This document shows positions 34,097 to 43,260 of a stretch of DNA of 64,000 nt, piece after piece; within the stretch, counting starts at the first letter, position 1, and every line of letters starts with the position of its first letter. Below the pieces are notes generated by a model that made no database searches, was not told the origin of the DNA, and saw only the letters and a list, made by a program, of their open reading frames with translations. The translations under genes were made by a program, and so were the position numbers. This DNA is from Porphyromonadaceae bacterium W3.11 (GTDB taxonomy: Bacteria; Bacteroidota; Bacteroidia; Bacteroidales; Porphyromonadaceae). The stretch covers positions 372,001 through 436,000 of the forward strand of contig JAUISX010000001.1 of NCBI GenBank assembly GCA_030434245.1, in the 5' to 3' direction.

Positions 34097-35944
34097 GAGG
34101 GTGTGTCAAAACCTAGTTTTGATGCATCCTCAATTTTTTTGATAGGGTGTGTCCTAAGCAGCTACGAGATGTTTTAGAATTTGGTTTTCCCCTAAAAATA
34201 GTTTGTTAGTAACTAAAAATGGATGATTTGGGCAAGAATGAGGTGTATTATCCATGTTTTTTGGGTTTTTCGCTATCCTAGAGCATAGTTTCTTGACATT
34301 GAATGCTATGGCAAAGAAGGCAAAGTCCATAGTGACCTTGTCTTGACCGAAGTGTCGAAAGCGTTTGTAGCTCATATTGTATTTCATTTGACCAAATACT
34401 GATTCCGGCTCTACACATCGTCGTCCTCGATGTCTTAGTCCTTCTTCGGACGTAAGGAGTTGGCTTGCTTTCTTTTTGTACTCATTGAGTCTGTGATTGA
34501 CCTCTATGATTCGATTGCCTTTTGCCTTAAAACATAGTCCTCTGAGTGGACATCCTTCGCACCTCGCAGCCTTATATCTCGCACTCTCAGTAGTGTATCC
34601 GCTTGCTGTCTTGCCTCTCTTTGTCCCGATGCGCCTCATCCTTTGTCCCATCGGACAGACATAGTAATCTCCTTCTTTGTTGTAGTATAAAGATGCGGGC
34701 TGAAATGGGTCGGGCTTGTAACGAGGACGATGCTCAATATGGAAGCGATTGTATTTGACAAAGGGTGTTGTACCAGACTCTTCCATAAAACGATAGTTCT
34801 CCTCCGAGCCATAGCCGGAGTCGGCTACAACAGTAGAGGGCAAATCACCATAACGGTCTTGATGGGATTGAAGAAAGGGGATAAATGTGAGGGTGTCAGT
34901 AGGATTGTGGAAAAGTCCAAAGTTGGTAATAAATTGCTGATTCGTAGCTATTTGTAAATTGTAACCTGGCTTGGTCTGACCATTTCTCATGGCATCCTCC
35001 TTCATACGCATAAAGGTGGCAGAGGGGTCGGTCTTGGAGTAGGAGTTGCGAGTGCCGAGTATCTCTAGCTTTTTGTCGTACTCCTGAAGTTTGTCTTTGT
35101 GCTCTTCTAGTTGCTTGATCTGCTTCTTCCTCTCTCTTATTTTCTTTTTCTCCTCCTTGTTGACTGGTTCCGGGGTTCTCTCTAGTTCTGCTTTGAAGGT
35201 GGTCACCAGCTCTGAAAGTTGTTCCGCTGTAATCTCTACTTCTTCGCTACCCTCGCTATTCTCTTGAGCAATACAATCATCGATTTGAGAGAGCAGCACT
35301 TTTAGCTTTTCCTGAAGTTTGGCTCGATTTCGTTCCACGCTTTTCCGCCACACAAAGGTGTATTTATTGGCTTTGGATTCTATCTTAGTGCCATCGATAT
35401 ACTCCACATCAAGACTGATAAAACCTCTCTCTGCAAGTAACAATACCATCTGTGAGAAGACCTTATTAATCTCTCCTTTTACACGATTACGAAATCTATT
35501 GATGGTGATAAAGTCAGGCTTTTCATACCCTGCAAGCCAGATGAAGTGGACATCTCTTTTGAGGGCTTGCTCAATCTTCCTGCACGAGTAGATGTTATTC
35601 ATGTAGGCGTAGATAATCACCTTGAGCATCATCTTGGGGTGGTAGGGGTGGCGACCTATCTTACTGTACAAGCCCTTAATATTCTCAATCTCAATAGCAT
35701 CGATAATGGCATTGACCACTCTCACTGGATTATTAGCACAAATATCCTCGTCAAGCCTTTGAGGAAAAAGCATTGACCTATTGTGTATGTATGGACGAAA
35801 TTGTATCTTTGTCATAGTTAATTTATTGATATACATAAAGATACAAAATCTTTATGATATAGAAAAGCCCCAGCTTGTGAAAGTTGGGGCTTTTGTCGCA
35901 AAATAAGAGGGTGCGTCAAAAAAATTAGTTTTGACACACCCTCT
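34097..35944 (-). mobile_element. IS1182-family insertion sequence, copy 1 (about 1848 bp)
   Basis: Bounded by inverted repeats GAGGGTGTGTCAAAAC (left) and GTTTTGACACACCCTC (right). Each end can also fold on itself: the left end pairs with GTTTTGATGCATCCTC (ending 34132) and the right end with GAGGGTGCGTCAAAA (35908-35922). A further stem, CCCCA/TGGGG at 35868-35890, precedes the transposase gene. No direct target duplication is evident; the flanks are instead inverted (TAAGAAA left, TTTCTTA right). It carries one intact transposase gene. It lies 95 bases right of the IS256 copy and 61 bases from the stop of rplI. Confidence 0.9.
34154..35836 (-). CDS. IS1182-family transposase (copy 1)
   Basis: A 560-residue DDE transposase. 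The N-terminal region (PVRVVNAIIDAIEI, GRHPYHPKMMLKVIIYAYMNNIYSCRKIE) is the DUF772-type domain typical of IS1182 and IS5-like elements. Catalytic Asp candidates are in DVEYIDGTKIESKANKYTF and VVADSGYGSEENYRFM. A four-cysteine cluster (CPMGQRM, CEGCPLRGLC) is followed by FGQMKYNMSYKRFRHFG, near the catalytic Glu. A charged coiled coil spans about 160-260. The frame is intact and the protein is identical to that of copy 2. Confidence 0.95.
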   Translation of the reverse strand: MYINKLTMTKIQFRPYIHNRSMLFPQRLDEDICANNPVRVVNAIIDAIEIENIKGLYSKIGRHPYHPKMMLKVIIYAYMNNIYSCRKIEQALKRDVHFIWLAGYEKPDFITINRFRNRVKGEINKVFSQMVLLLAERGFISLDVEYIDGTKIESKANKYTFVWRKSVERNRAKLQEKLKVLLSQIDDCIAQENSEGSEEVEITAEQLSELVTTFKAELERTPEPVNKEEKKKIRERKKQIKQLEEHKDKLQEYDKKLEILGTRNSYSKTDPSATFMRMKEDAMRNGQTKPGYNLQIATNQQFITNFGLFHNPTDTLTFIPFLQSHQDRYGDLPSTVVADSGYGSEENYRFMEESGTTPFVKYNRFHIEHRPRYKPDPFQPASLYYNKEGDYYVCPMGQRMRRIGTKRGKTASGYTTESARYKAARCEGCPLRGLCFKAKGNRIIEVNHRLNEYKKKASQLLTSEEGLRHRGRRCVEPESVFGQMKYNMSYKRFRHFGQDKVTMDFAFFAIAFNVKKLCSRIAKNPKNMDNTPHSCPNHPFLVTNKLFLGENQILKHLVAA

Positions 35945-36005
35945 TTCTTATTAAAACATACGATTAATAGGAAACGCGTCCTAATACATCATGTGTTCGA
36001 TATAT

Positions 36006-36539
36006 TTAATCTTCTTGAGTAGTCTCTTCTTCAGTAGTTTCTTCTTCTGCTACTTCTTCCTTTGCAGGCTCCTCAACTACTGGCTTTGCTACTGGCTGGT
36101 CAGACTCTACTGTGAATGGCACCTCAACGCTTACGTCCTTATGAAGACGTACACGAGCTACATACTCACCAACTTCCTTGATATTGCCAGGCACTACAAG
36201 CATCTTACGATTGATGTCAAATCCTAACTTCTCAAGCTCTTCTGCTACTAGAGCAGCACTGATTGAGCCGTAGATACGACCATTTGAAGAAGTCTTCTCA
36301 ACAAACTTAAGTGTAGTTCCCTCGATCTTATCAGCAATTTTCTGTGCTGCTTCTCTCTCAGCTTCAAGCTTACGAGATTGCTGACGAAGGTCTTCCTGAA
36401 GCATCTTTACTGCCGACTCAGAAGCTATAATAGCCTTTCCTTGTGGGATTAGAAAGTTACGACCATAACCAGGCTTAACATCTACGATTTCGTTTTTAAA
36501 GCCAAGATTAGGCATATCCTCTTTCAAAATAACTAACAT
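36006..36539 (-). CDS. rplI: 50S ribosomal protein L9
   Basis: A 177-residue protein. The N-terminal domain (MLVILKEDMPNLGFKNEIVDVKPGYGRNFLIPQGKAI) binds 23S rRNA, a long central helix (about 42-75) follows, and the C-terminal domain contains GRIYGSISAALVAEELE. The last about 25 residues (from about 150) are a Glu/Thr-rich acidic tail not present in the E. coli protein (149 residues). It is the last gene of rpsF-rpsR-rplI, with an IS1182 element 61 bases further on, so the native terminator may be displaced. Confidence 0.97.
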   Translation of the reverse strand: MLVILKEDMPNLGFKNEIVDVKPGYGRNFLIPQGKAIIASESAVKMLQEDLRQQSRKLEAEREAAQKIADKIEGTTLKFVEKTSSNGRIYGSISAALVAEELEKLGFDINRKMLVVPGNIKEVGEYVARVRLHKDVSVEVPFTVESDQPVAKPVVEEPAKEEVAEEETTEEETTQED

Positions 36540-36603
36540 ATTCTGTCTCCTCTATGAAATTTCTTATTATTTACTATATATATTCTCAAATACTGAACGG
36601 CTA

Positions 36604-36876
36604 TTAAGATAGCATATCAGTTACATATGGTAGCAATGCCAAGTGGCGTGCACGCTTTACAGCTTGAGCTACTCTACGCTGAAACTTTAGAGAGTTACCA
36701 GTCAAGCGACGTGGGTAGATCTTACCCTGCTCGTTAAGGAACTTCTTAAGGAATTCAGGATCCTTATAATCAACATACTTAATGCCTGCTTTTTTGAAAC
36801 GACAGTACTTCTTCTTCCTCGCATCCATTGAGAGAGGAGTAAGGTACTTAACATCGCTTTTTCCTTTCTTTGCCAT
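36604..36876 (-). CDS. rpsR: 30S ribosomal protein S18
   Basis: A 90-residue protein with the S18 signature region [22 protein letters not shown] and [32 protein letters not shown]. It binds the 30S platform with S6. The gene sits 13 bases after rpsF and 64 bases before rplI, in the standard order. Confidence 0.98.
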   Translation of the reverse strand: MAKKGKSDVKYLTPLSMDARKKKYCRFKKAGIKYVDYKDPEFLKKFLNEQGKIYPRRLTGNSLKFQRRVAQAVKRARHLALLPYVTDMLS

Positions 36877-36889
36877 AATAATCTACTTT

Positions 36890-37267
36890 TTAATTTTCTT
36901 CTACTACTGTTTCTTCAGCAGCTTTTTCTGCTGTGTTCTTACGAGTGCGACGACGCTTTTCAGCGTATTCAAGAGCGTACTTGTCCTGACGGAAAGTCAA
37001 GAAGCGAATCACCCGATCATCACGACGGAAGTTGATTTCTAGTGGCTTAATGAAACTTGGCTCAGCCTTGAATTCAATAAGCACATAATAGCCGGTAGAT
37101 TTGTTTTGGATAGGATAAGCAAGCTTTCGCATACCCCACTCTTCGCGATTGATAATCTCACCACCATTTTCAGTGATCATATCAGCGAACTTGTCTACCG
37201 TTTCCTTCATCTGTGCGTCAGACAAATCGGGAGTTAAAATGAAAACGGTTTCGTAATTGTTCATCAT
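36890..37267 (-). CDS. rpsF: 30S ribosomal protein S6
   Basis: A 125-residue protein with the typical start [15 protein letters not shown] and the core [23 protein letters not shown] and [11 protein letters not shown]. The C-terminus is a charged, Glu-rich tail. It is the first gene of the S6-S18-L9 operon. Translation may start at either of two consecutive Met codons. Confidence 0.98.
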   Translation of the reverse strand: MMNNYETVFILTPDLSDAQMKETVDKFADMITENGGEIINREEWGMRKLAYPIQNKSTGYYVLIEFKAEPSFIKPLEINFRRDDRVIRFLTFRQDKYALEYAEKRRRTRKNTAEKAAEETVVEEN

Positions 37268-37661
37268 GTTAATTAATAAAAATTCGTTGTGTTACACAAA
37301 AAATACGATTTTGCGACTGCAAAGATAGTTATTATCTTTTAGTTAGCGAAATTTATTGCTCTTTTTTTATTGAAGTTCGTTACTATGTATCATGCAGGAT
37401 GAGGTGGCTTATTTATCATATAAATCCATGAAAATAATCTTTTGACACTATTGATAAGGTATTATTCACTCATATAATAAGGTAAAAATTCTATTTTTTG
37501 CATTTTATTAGGCTGTAATTACTTTTTTTTGTAACTTTCAGAAGTGTTTGAGAGATGGGATCGTCCTGCCTGTCAGACGCCAGAAGTTAAGAATTATTTT
37601 TTACTGCGAATTGTATCCACTGATTACCAGTGGTTGACTTATTTTGAAAAGGACTTGAGCT
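37268..37661. other. Divergent intergenic region between rpsF and the DUF349 gene
   Basis: It contains the rpsF -7 box (listed separately). Near the rightward gene there is a GTAACTTTC box (one mismatch to TAnnTTTG) at 37530-37538 and a small hairpin CCACTG/CAGTGG at 37618-37634 within the presumed leader. No ORF or tRNA is seen. Confidence 0.5.
37320..37327 (-). promoter_or_regulatory. -7 promoter box of the rpsF operon
   Basis: TATCTTTG on the minus strand, 53 bases ahead of rpsF, matches TAnnTTTG. The -33 element is not clear. Confidence 0.55.
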
Positions 37662-39728
37662 ATGGATCAAAATTCCGAGAATACTATTAAGGGAGAGGAA
37701 ATTGAAAAGGATCACACAACTGCGACTTCAGAGTCGGTGAAGGTGGATGATCAGCTAAATGAGAACCCTGAGGAAAAGAATGAAAATCAGCCCTCAGAGG
37801 AGATTGAGGCGGAGAAGGTTGAGGATAAGAACAATGATGTCATTGACACTAGTTCCTTCACTGTTGAAGAGCTATTGAAGCATCTTGACGAGATGGTGAA
37901 GGCAGAGACGCTTCCTGACCTCAAAGAGATGAAACGGCTCAAGAGAATGATCAATAAGGAGCAACTGACAGAGGATGACCAAGATGATGTAGATGACCTT
38001 GATGACGAGGAGGACAATGGTGAAGATAAGAACGACGCTAAGGTACAGAAAGATGACCTCATGGCTGCGTTCCTTAATCTTAAGACCCGCTACCATGAGT
38101 TAGCTGCTAAGGTTGCTGAGAAGGAAAAGCAGGAAAGGGAGGAGAATTATAATAAGAAACTAGCCCTTATAAAAAGACTAGAAGACAATATTAATAGTAC
38201 TGATGATTTCTTCAAAGTTAGAAATGAATTCCAAAACATCAGAGACGAGTGGAAGTCTATAGGGCTTGTACCTGAGAATCTCCGTTCGGAACTGATTGCT
38301 AAATACTCTAGACTGGTTGAAGAGCATTATACCATTAATAAGCTTAATAAGGAGGCCCAAGAGTATGACTTCAAACATAATCGGAAGGAAAAAGAGGGTT
38401 TCATTGAGAAAGCCAAAGCTCTAGCTGACGAGAAGGACATCGTCAAAGCATTCCGTGAACTACAGACCTTACACGATCTATGGAAAGAGACAGGTCCAGT
38501 AGCCCCTGAATTCCGCGAAAATATGTGGAAAGAATTCAAGGATGCTTCGACCGTCATCAATAGACGTCATGACGAATACTTTAAGCAACTGCACGAACAG
38601 GAAGAGGCTAATTACCTTAAGAAAGTTGAAGTTGTAGAACGTTTGGAGAATATGCTGATTACCCTACCTACATCACGTAGCGAATGGCGTAATTATGAGC
38701 AAGCGATGGACGATATTCGCAAGGATTGGAAGGCTGCTGGCCGTGTACCTCGCTCTAAAGTCAATGAGATTAGGATGCGTTTCCGCGTTGCTGTAGATGA
38801 GTTCTACCTACAGAGGAGAACCTTCATGAAGGAACTGAGCGAATTTATCACACCTCGTCTCGAGAGGATGAGAGAACTAGCTCAAGAAGCTGACGAGCTA
38901 AAGGATAGCACAGACTGGAAGGCGACATCTAAGAAGCTCCAAGATATGCAGAAGGAGTGGACCGAAGTGGCTAAACTGGGAACACGTGTGACTGAGGCAC
39001 AACGCTTATGGAGGAAGTTCAGAAGTGCATGTGACAAATTCTTCAAGAATAAATCTATAAACCACCAACAAAGAATGGCTTCAAAGGAGGAGAACCTAGA
39101 GAAGAAATTTGTTGTGGTGGAGAAGCTAGAAGCTCTCGTAGAGCGTCATCTTGATGACCCTAGTGAAGAACTTGCCGAAATTGAGGCTGAATGGGCATCT
39201 ATTGGACTTGTTCCAAATGAGAAGAAAGACGAAGTACTAAATCGCTACTACAGTGCACTTCGTGCTGCAAAAGGTGAGAAACGTCGCTATCCGAACAATA
39301 ACCGCCGTGATAATAGACAAGACGGAAGACGTAAGGGTAATGCTCAAAGCAATAATAGGGATGACCGAAGAGATCGCCGTCCTCAACCTGTCAACATGGA
39401 CAAGAACTTATCGGCTCTCTCTAATCCAGAGTTGGAAAATGAGAAGTATAATGTACAGCGCAATATCTCTCAATTGGAGGATGAACTTCTGCAGTATGAG
39501 AATAATATTGGGTTCTTCAATGCTTCTCCTGACAATCCTATGATTGTCCAAATTCAGTCAAAGATTGATGCACTAAGGAAAAAGATTGATGAATTCAACG
39601 ATAGGATAAAGGAAATCAATGATGAGATCAAGAAGCCATCAGAAGAACATACACCAACTGAGAAACCAGATGATGTGATTGAGGAAACCCCATCCAAGGA
39701 GGAGGGCGAATCCAAAGATGAGGAATAA
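37662..39728 (+). CDS. DUF349-repeat protein
   Basis: A 688-residue, highly charged, soluble protein. The first about 110 residues are acidic and low in complexity (poly D/E at about 106-125). Repeats of the DUF349 helical domain follow, recognisable by recurring phrases such as NEFQNIRDEWKSIGLVP, FRELQTLHDLWKETGPVAP, DIRKDWKAAGRVPRSK, KLQDMQKEWTEVAKLG and EIEAEWASIGLVPNEKK (five units, about 75 residues apart). An Arg/Asn-rich basic linker (about 535-580) precedes a coiled coil and an acidic tail. DUF349 proteins are widespread in Bacteroidota and actinobacteria, and their molecular role is unsettled. The charge pattern suggests nucleic-acid or ribosome association. Confidence 0.9.
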   Translation: MDQNSENTIKGEEIEKDHTTATSESVKVDDQLNENPEEKNENQPSEEIEAEKVEDKNNDVIDTSSFTVEELLKHLDEMVKAETLPDLKEMKRLKRMINKEQLTEDDQDDVDDLDDEEDNGEDKNDAKVQKDDLMAAFLNLKTRYHELAAKVAEKEKQEREENYNKKLALIKRLEDNINSTDDFFKVRNEFQNIRDEWKSIGLVPENLRSELIAKYSRLVEEHYTINKLNKEAQEYDFKHNRKEKEGFIEKAKALADEKDIVKAFRELQTLHDLWKETGPVAPEFRENMWKEFKDASTVINRRHDEYFKQLHEQEEANYLKKVEVVERLENMLITLPTSRSEWRNYEQAMDDIRKDWKAAGRVPRSKVNEIRMRFRVAVDEFYLQRRTFMKELSEFITPRLERMRELAQEADELKDSTDWKATSKKLQDMQKEWTEVAKLGTRVTEAQRLWRKFRSACDKFFKNKSINHQQRMASKEENLEKKFVVVEKLEALVERHLDDPSEELAEIEAEWASIGLVPNEKKDEVLNRYYSALRAAKGEKRRYPNNNRRDNRQDGRRKGNAQSNNRDDRRDRRPQPVNMDKNLSALSNPELENEKYNVQRNISQLEDELLQYENNIGFFNASPDNPMIVQIQSKIDALRKKIDEFNDRIKEINDEIKKPSEEHTPTEKPDDVIEETPSKEEGESKDEE

Positions 39729-39788
39729 TGTTCGGCTCCTTTAGTAGATAACTAGCTGAAAATGTATTGATCAAATTTAGTATATTAG

Positions 39789-39818
39789 TGAGCCGTGGGT
39801 AATATTACTTACGGCTCA
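39789..39818 (+). terminator. Hairpin between the DUF349 and TPR genes
   Basis: TGAGCCGT (39789-39796) pairs with ACGGCTCA (39811-39818), with an inner GTAATATTAC palindrome. It is followed by a short TTTC tail. It probably ends the DUF349 transcript or attenuates read-through into the next gene. Confidence 0.6.
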
Positions 39819-39839
39819 TTTCATAAAAGCTTAGTAATT

Positions 39840-40976
39840 ATGAAGAACACGTTATTAGTTTTTATTATTTTTCTGCTTCCGCAGATCGCTTCAGCCCAAG
39901 AGCTGACCTCTGAGTATGAAGATGACATTATAGGTGATTCACTCTTGATGAGAAGCATCGACAGCCTCTCAATCTATTATGAGAGTATTGGCTATTACGA
40001 GCATGCTCTGGAGGAATTAAATCGCTTACCAGAACTAACACTTTCTCAGTCTAGACGAAAAGCAAGTCTCTGCTTCAAACTTGAAGACTTGGACACGTCT
40101 GAAAATATCATCCTCAATGATATTTTACCAAAAGACACCCTTTTTGCTGATCTCAACTTATTGGCAATGCTATATTTCAAGCAAATGGATATTAAGAATG
40201 CCATTTATTATCGCGAACTGCTGGCAGATAAATATCCCTATAACTCATCTAACATCATCCTTCTGAGTAGCCTATATGAGTTAGATGATGCACTTCCATT
40301 AGCAAGCAAATATCTTGATAATTACTTACTCAAGTATCCATCAAATCTATCGGTGAGAAGACAACGAGCCTTCAATAACTTTAAGATGGGAGAGACACAA
40401 AATGCCCATGTGGACTTAGCCCTCTTATATGAGTTGGGTGATGAGAATCCTAACTCCCTATATTATTATGGTAATGTTCTGATGAATACAGACTCAATAC
40501 CAAAGGCTGAGATCGTTTTAGAAAAAGGTGTTGTTAGCACTGATTATAAAAACCCCATCATGATGCTTGACTATGCTTACGTGTTCAATAAGCAACAACA
40601 GTATTCAAAAGCAGACGATATACTTAATATGGTGGACTCATTACTAAATCAGACACCCGAGTTCTTATTCAATAATTACACTCTTAACGGAATAAAAGGG
40701 AATGTATATCTAGCTCAGAAAAAGATGGCTGCGGCTGCTAAATCATTTGAGAAGGCACTAAGCTACCACCCTGATAGTGAGATCACCCTCTACTCATTAA
40801 TCATGATAGAGAATAATCTCGGTCGTAAAGAGCGACTAAAGAAATGGACTAACCGTTATCTGCAAGTAGTGTCCAAAATTCCTAGTGAAGATAAAAGTCC
40901 TGAGCTAAGACTACGAGAAAAAAGGATTAGTAACAAGCGTGATGATTTAGTCGAAGAGGCATTCATGAGTAGATAA
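39840..40976 (+). CDS. Exported tetratricopeptide-repeat protein
   Basis: About 378 residues from the chosen start. I take the ATG at 39840 because MKNTLLVFIIFLLPQIASAQ is a clear signal peptide, whereas an upstream in-frame Met at 39795 lies inside the terminator hairpin. The mature protein is a series of helix pairs with TPR spacing (for example NAIYYRELLADKYPYNSS, AAKSFEKALSYHPDSEIT). It is likely periplasmic or outer-membrane associated, acting as a scaffold. The partner is unknown. An ATP-grasp-like gene follows after 18 bases. Confidence 0.8.
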   Translation: MKNTLLVFIIFLLPQIASAQELTSEYEDDIIGDSLLMRSIDSLSIYYESIGYYEHALEELNRLPELTLSQSRRKASLCFKLEDLDTSENIILNDILPKDTLFADLNLLAMLYFKQMDIKNAIYYRELLADKYPYNSSNIILLSSLYELDDALPLASKYLDNYLLKYPSNLSVRRQRAFNNFKMGETQNAHVDLALLYELGDENPNSLYYYGNVLMNTDSIPKAEIVLEKGVVSTDYKNPIMMLDYAYVFNKQQQYSKADDILNMVDSLLNQTPEFLFNNYTLNGIKGNVYLAQKKMAAAAKSFEKALSYHPDSEITLYSLIMIENNLGRKERLKKWTNRYLQVVSKIPSEDKSPELRLREKRISNKRDDLVEEAFMSR

Positions 40977-40994
40977 CTATGACTAGATAACATA

Positions 40995-42116
40995 GTGAAG
41001 GTACACTTTTTCAATCCTGGCTACGAGGCTTCTGTCGGTCTAGGTAGTCATCATTACACACCAACTAAGTCAGTACAGACTTTTAGACACGACTTATCAA
41101 CACTCCCTCTCTATTACAAGAAAGTGGAGGATAAGGTATACGTAACCAATAAAACATTAGACTCATCCTTAGACCATCCCGATATACTAACCTCTATAGC
41201 CGAAGAGGCAGAATTGGTACCATGGGGTTGGGCACCCGAGCTCATTGGACTCTTCGGGAAAGATAAAGTCCCCTACTCCCAAGATGAAATGAGACATATC
41301 ACATCTCGAAGATTAAGTGTAGATCTGTGGAGACTTATCAAAAGAGAGTCGCCCGAACTTTTCTCATCTTTTGTACCACCTCGTCTCGTGACAAGCTTCA
41401 TCGAGTCAAATGACATTGAAACCTTAAAGGAAAATAAATGGGTACTAAAGGATGATTTTTCAAGCTCGGGAAGGGGCATCCACTTTATCCACTCCACAGA
41501 ACAACTTCAGGATTTTATTCTAAAACAAAAGACGAATAAAAAGGCAACTCTTTATATCGAACCATATTATAATAAAATCGAAGACCGTGGCTATGAATTT
41601 TATAGGAACGCAAATGGGACGATAAGCTATTTGGGGCCGAGTAGTTTTGTAACCGCCAAAGGGAAATATCAAGGTAATGTTATTCAGTCTCGAACTAAAC
41701 TAGAAGAGCAATTTAGTAGCGTCCCAACGATTCCTAGCCATGATCAGTACATTAATATGTTAATGGCAGCCTTGTCACAACTACCTCTTGGCCACTACGA
41801 AGGATATCTTGGTATAGATACTCTCGTATTTATGGATAACGACGGACACCTAAAGATTGCCCCTTGTCTAGAGATTAATTGCCGCCCTACGATGGGACAC
41901 TTAGCTTTATCGCTGGGTGATCATTGGCTTATGGAAGGTTTTTCAGGCGAATATACTATTCTACACCTTCCGTCAGTAGGCCACATGCCTCCATTAGCCT
42001 CCCCTCATCCACTTTATACTTTCTCAAAAAGGCCAACCGAGCCAGGAAATTATACTCTAACACCTATTCAAGAGAATACGAAATTCATGGCTCTAATAAA
42101 AATTTTCGAAAAGTGA
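40995..42116 (+). CDS. ATP-grasp-like protein, unknown substrate
   Basis: A 373-residue cytoplasmic protein starting at GTG (40995); no suitable ATG is nearby, and the start FFNPGYEASVG reads as a genuine N-terminus. The centre (about 150-260) has features of an ATP-grasp fold: KWVLKDDFSSSGRGI (nucleotide-binding lysine and Gly-rich loop), LYIEPYYNKIEDRGYEFY, and near residues 290-305 the Mg-ligand-like IAPCLEINCRPTMG. ATP-grasp enzymes ligate carboxylates to amines or thiols. I cannot name the substrate. Its position just after a TPR gene suggests co-transcription. Confidence 0.65.
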   Translation: MKVHFFNPGYEASVGLGSHHYTPTKSVQTFRHDLSTLPLYYKKVEDKVYVTNKTLDSSLDHPDILTSIAEEAELVPWGWAPELIGLFGKDKVPYSQDEMRHITSRRLSVDLWRLIKRESPELFSSFVPPRLVTSFIESNDIETLKENKWVLKDDFSSSGRGIHFIHSTEQLQDFILKQKTNKKATLYIEPYYNKIEDRGYEFYRNANGTISYLGPSSFVTAKGKYQGNVIQSRTKLEEQFSSVPTIPSHDQYINMLMAALSQLPLGHYEGYLGIDTLVFMDNDGHLKIAPCLEINCRPTMGHLALSLGDHWLMEGFSGEYTILHLPSVGHMPPLASPHPLYTFSKRPTEPGNYTLTPIQENTKFMALIKIFEK

Positions 42117-42198
42117 GGATTTATTATTTTACCATTAAATAAAAAAGAGTTATCTTTATACATCAAAATGAATTAATATATATTATGTATTTAGAATC

Positions 42199-42780
42199 AT
42201 GAAAAAGAGAGTTCTTCATATTGGTATTAGGCTTTCTATTATTTTCGTTGTGCTGTGTGCAGTAAGCTGTAGCACAAAGAACAGCAAAAGCGATTCTGAG
42301 AACGAGGACAAAGAGTATGTTGAGGAATCTGGTGAATCTGAGGATGAGCTCACTGTGGAGGAGGCGAATGAACTGGTACGCCAACAAGTCTCAACATCAC
42401 CGTCATTAGAAGAGATGTTTGAACCGTACAGGCTAACAAACCTCGCATTAGTAGATCCTACAGCTCCACATAATACCACAGGAGAGTCATTAATGTCATT
42501 TGTAGAGCAATTTTCTTCGGATATCAATTTTCAGAAAAGCAGGACACAACTGGATAGTGACACCCCATATACCCCAGATTATGAGGTTGGTCTCCTAGAG
42601 ATCCAACTGCCTGATTCCAGCAATTTCTTTGCCTCATGGAGTGAAATAGACGAAGATGAAGCATCCTTCTGCAATGGTTGGTTGGGATCGGAGATGAACA
42701 AAGAGTATGTTTTTCATCGGAAAGATGATGGAAAATGGTATTTAATAGAATATTTCTCCGCTACTAAGGAGCATTGCTAA
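42199..42780 (+). CDS. Small acidic lipoprotein, unknown function
   Basis: A 193-residue protein with a basic N-terminus, a hydrophobic stretch and a lipobox AVSC (Cys25). An acidic, Ser/Glu-rich linker (about 28-62) leads to a globular C-terminal domain with aromatic residues (SNFFASWSEIDEDEASFCNGW, KDDGKWYLIEYFSA). I do not recognise the family. The gene is followed by a good terminator. Confidence 0.7.
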   Translation: MKKRVLHIGIRLSIIFVVLCAVSCSTKNSKSDSENEDKEYVEESGESEDELTVEEANELVRQQVSTSPSLEEMFEPYRLTNLALVDPTAPHNTTGESLMSFVEQFSSDINFQKSRTQLDSDTPYTPDYEVGLLEIQLPDSSNFFASWSEIDEDEASFCNGWLGSEMNKEYVFHRKDDGKWYLIEYFSATKEHC

Positions 42781-42845
42781 CCTACTCGTTAACCATCCGC
42801 AACCAACACAACAAAGGGGAAAGAAATAACCATCGACTAAGAAAG

Positions 42846-42890
42846 TGTCATCCTTAAATTTTATAATCACTACTAAGGATGACATTTTTT
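42846..42890 (+). terminator. Rho-independent terminator after the acidic lipoprotein gene
   Basis: TGTCATCCTTA (42846-42856) pairs with TAAGGATGACA (42874-42884), followed by six T residues. The perfect 11-bp stem lies 66 bases after the stop codon. Confidence 0.85.
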
Positions 42891-43158
42891 GTAGATAAGA
42901 AGGCTTAACATTTAGCTCACTCAAACGGAAGCAAAACCTATAAAAAGGAAAATTCTACCTAAAAGAAAAGCCGAGTCAATAATTGACAGCTAAGATGAAC
43001 TGATCAATTCATTTCCTAACGCTCCTTGGATCCTAAATACGTAAGAGTTTTTACCAAGTGTATAAAATCCACGTTCTATTTGGAATAGTTCAGTGGAGAT
43101 TGGCTTATTTTATTGGGAAAAAACCTATTGGTTATTCGGAAATCATATAAATATTAAT

Positions 43159-43166
43159 TAACTTTG
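43159..43166 (+). promoter_or_regulatory. -7 promoter box of the V-ATPase operon
   Basis: TAACTTTG matches TAnnTTTG, 95 bases upstream of the first gene. The nearest TTG (43128-43130) is too far upstream for standard spacing. Confidence 0.5.
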
Positions 43167-43260
43167 TCACCAGTAATTTTTTTTCAAGAAACCCTACTAT
43201 GATTATTAAATGGCTTTGCCATAGGATTTGAAGTAATATATTAGTCAACTATATAATTAT

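Larger units (their letters stand above)
42781..43260. other. Intergenic region ahead of the V-ATPase operon
   Basis: A terminator lies on the left (listed) and a TAACTTTG -7 box (listed) on the right. Between them there is no ORF or recognisable RNA. Confidence 0.5.
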
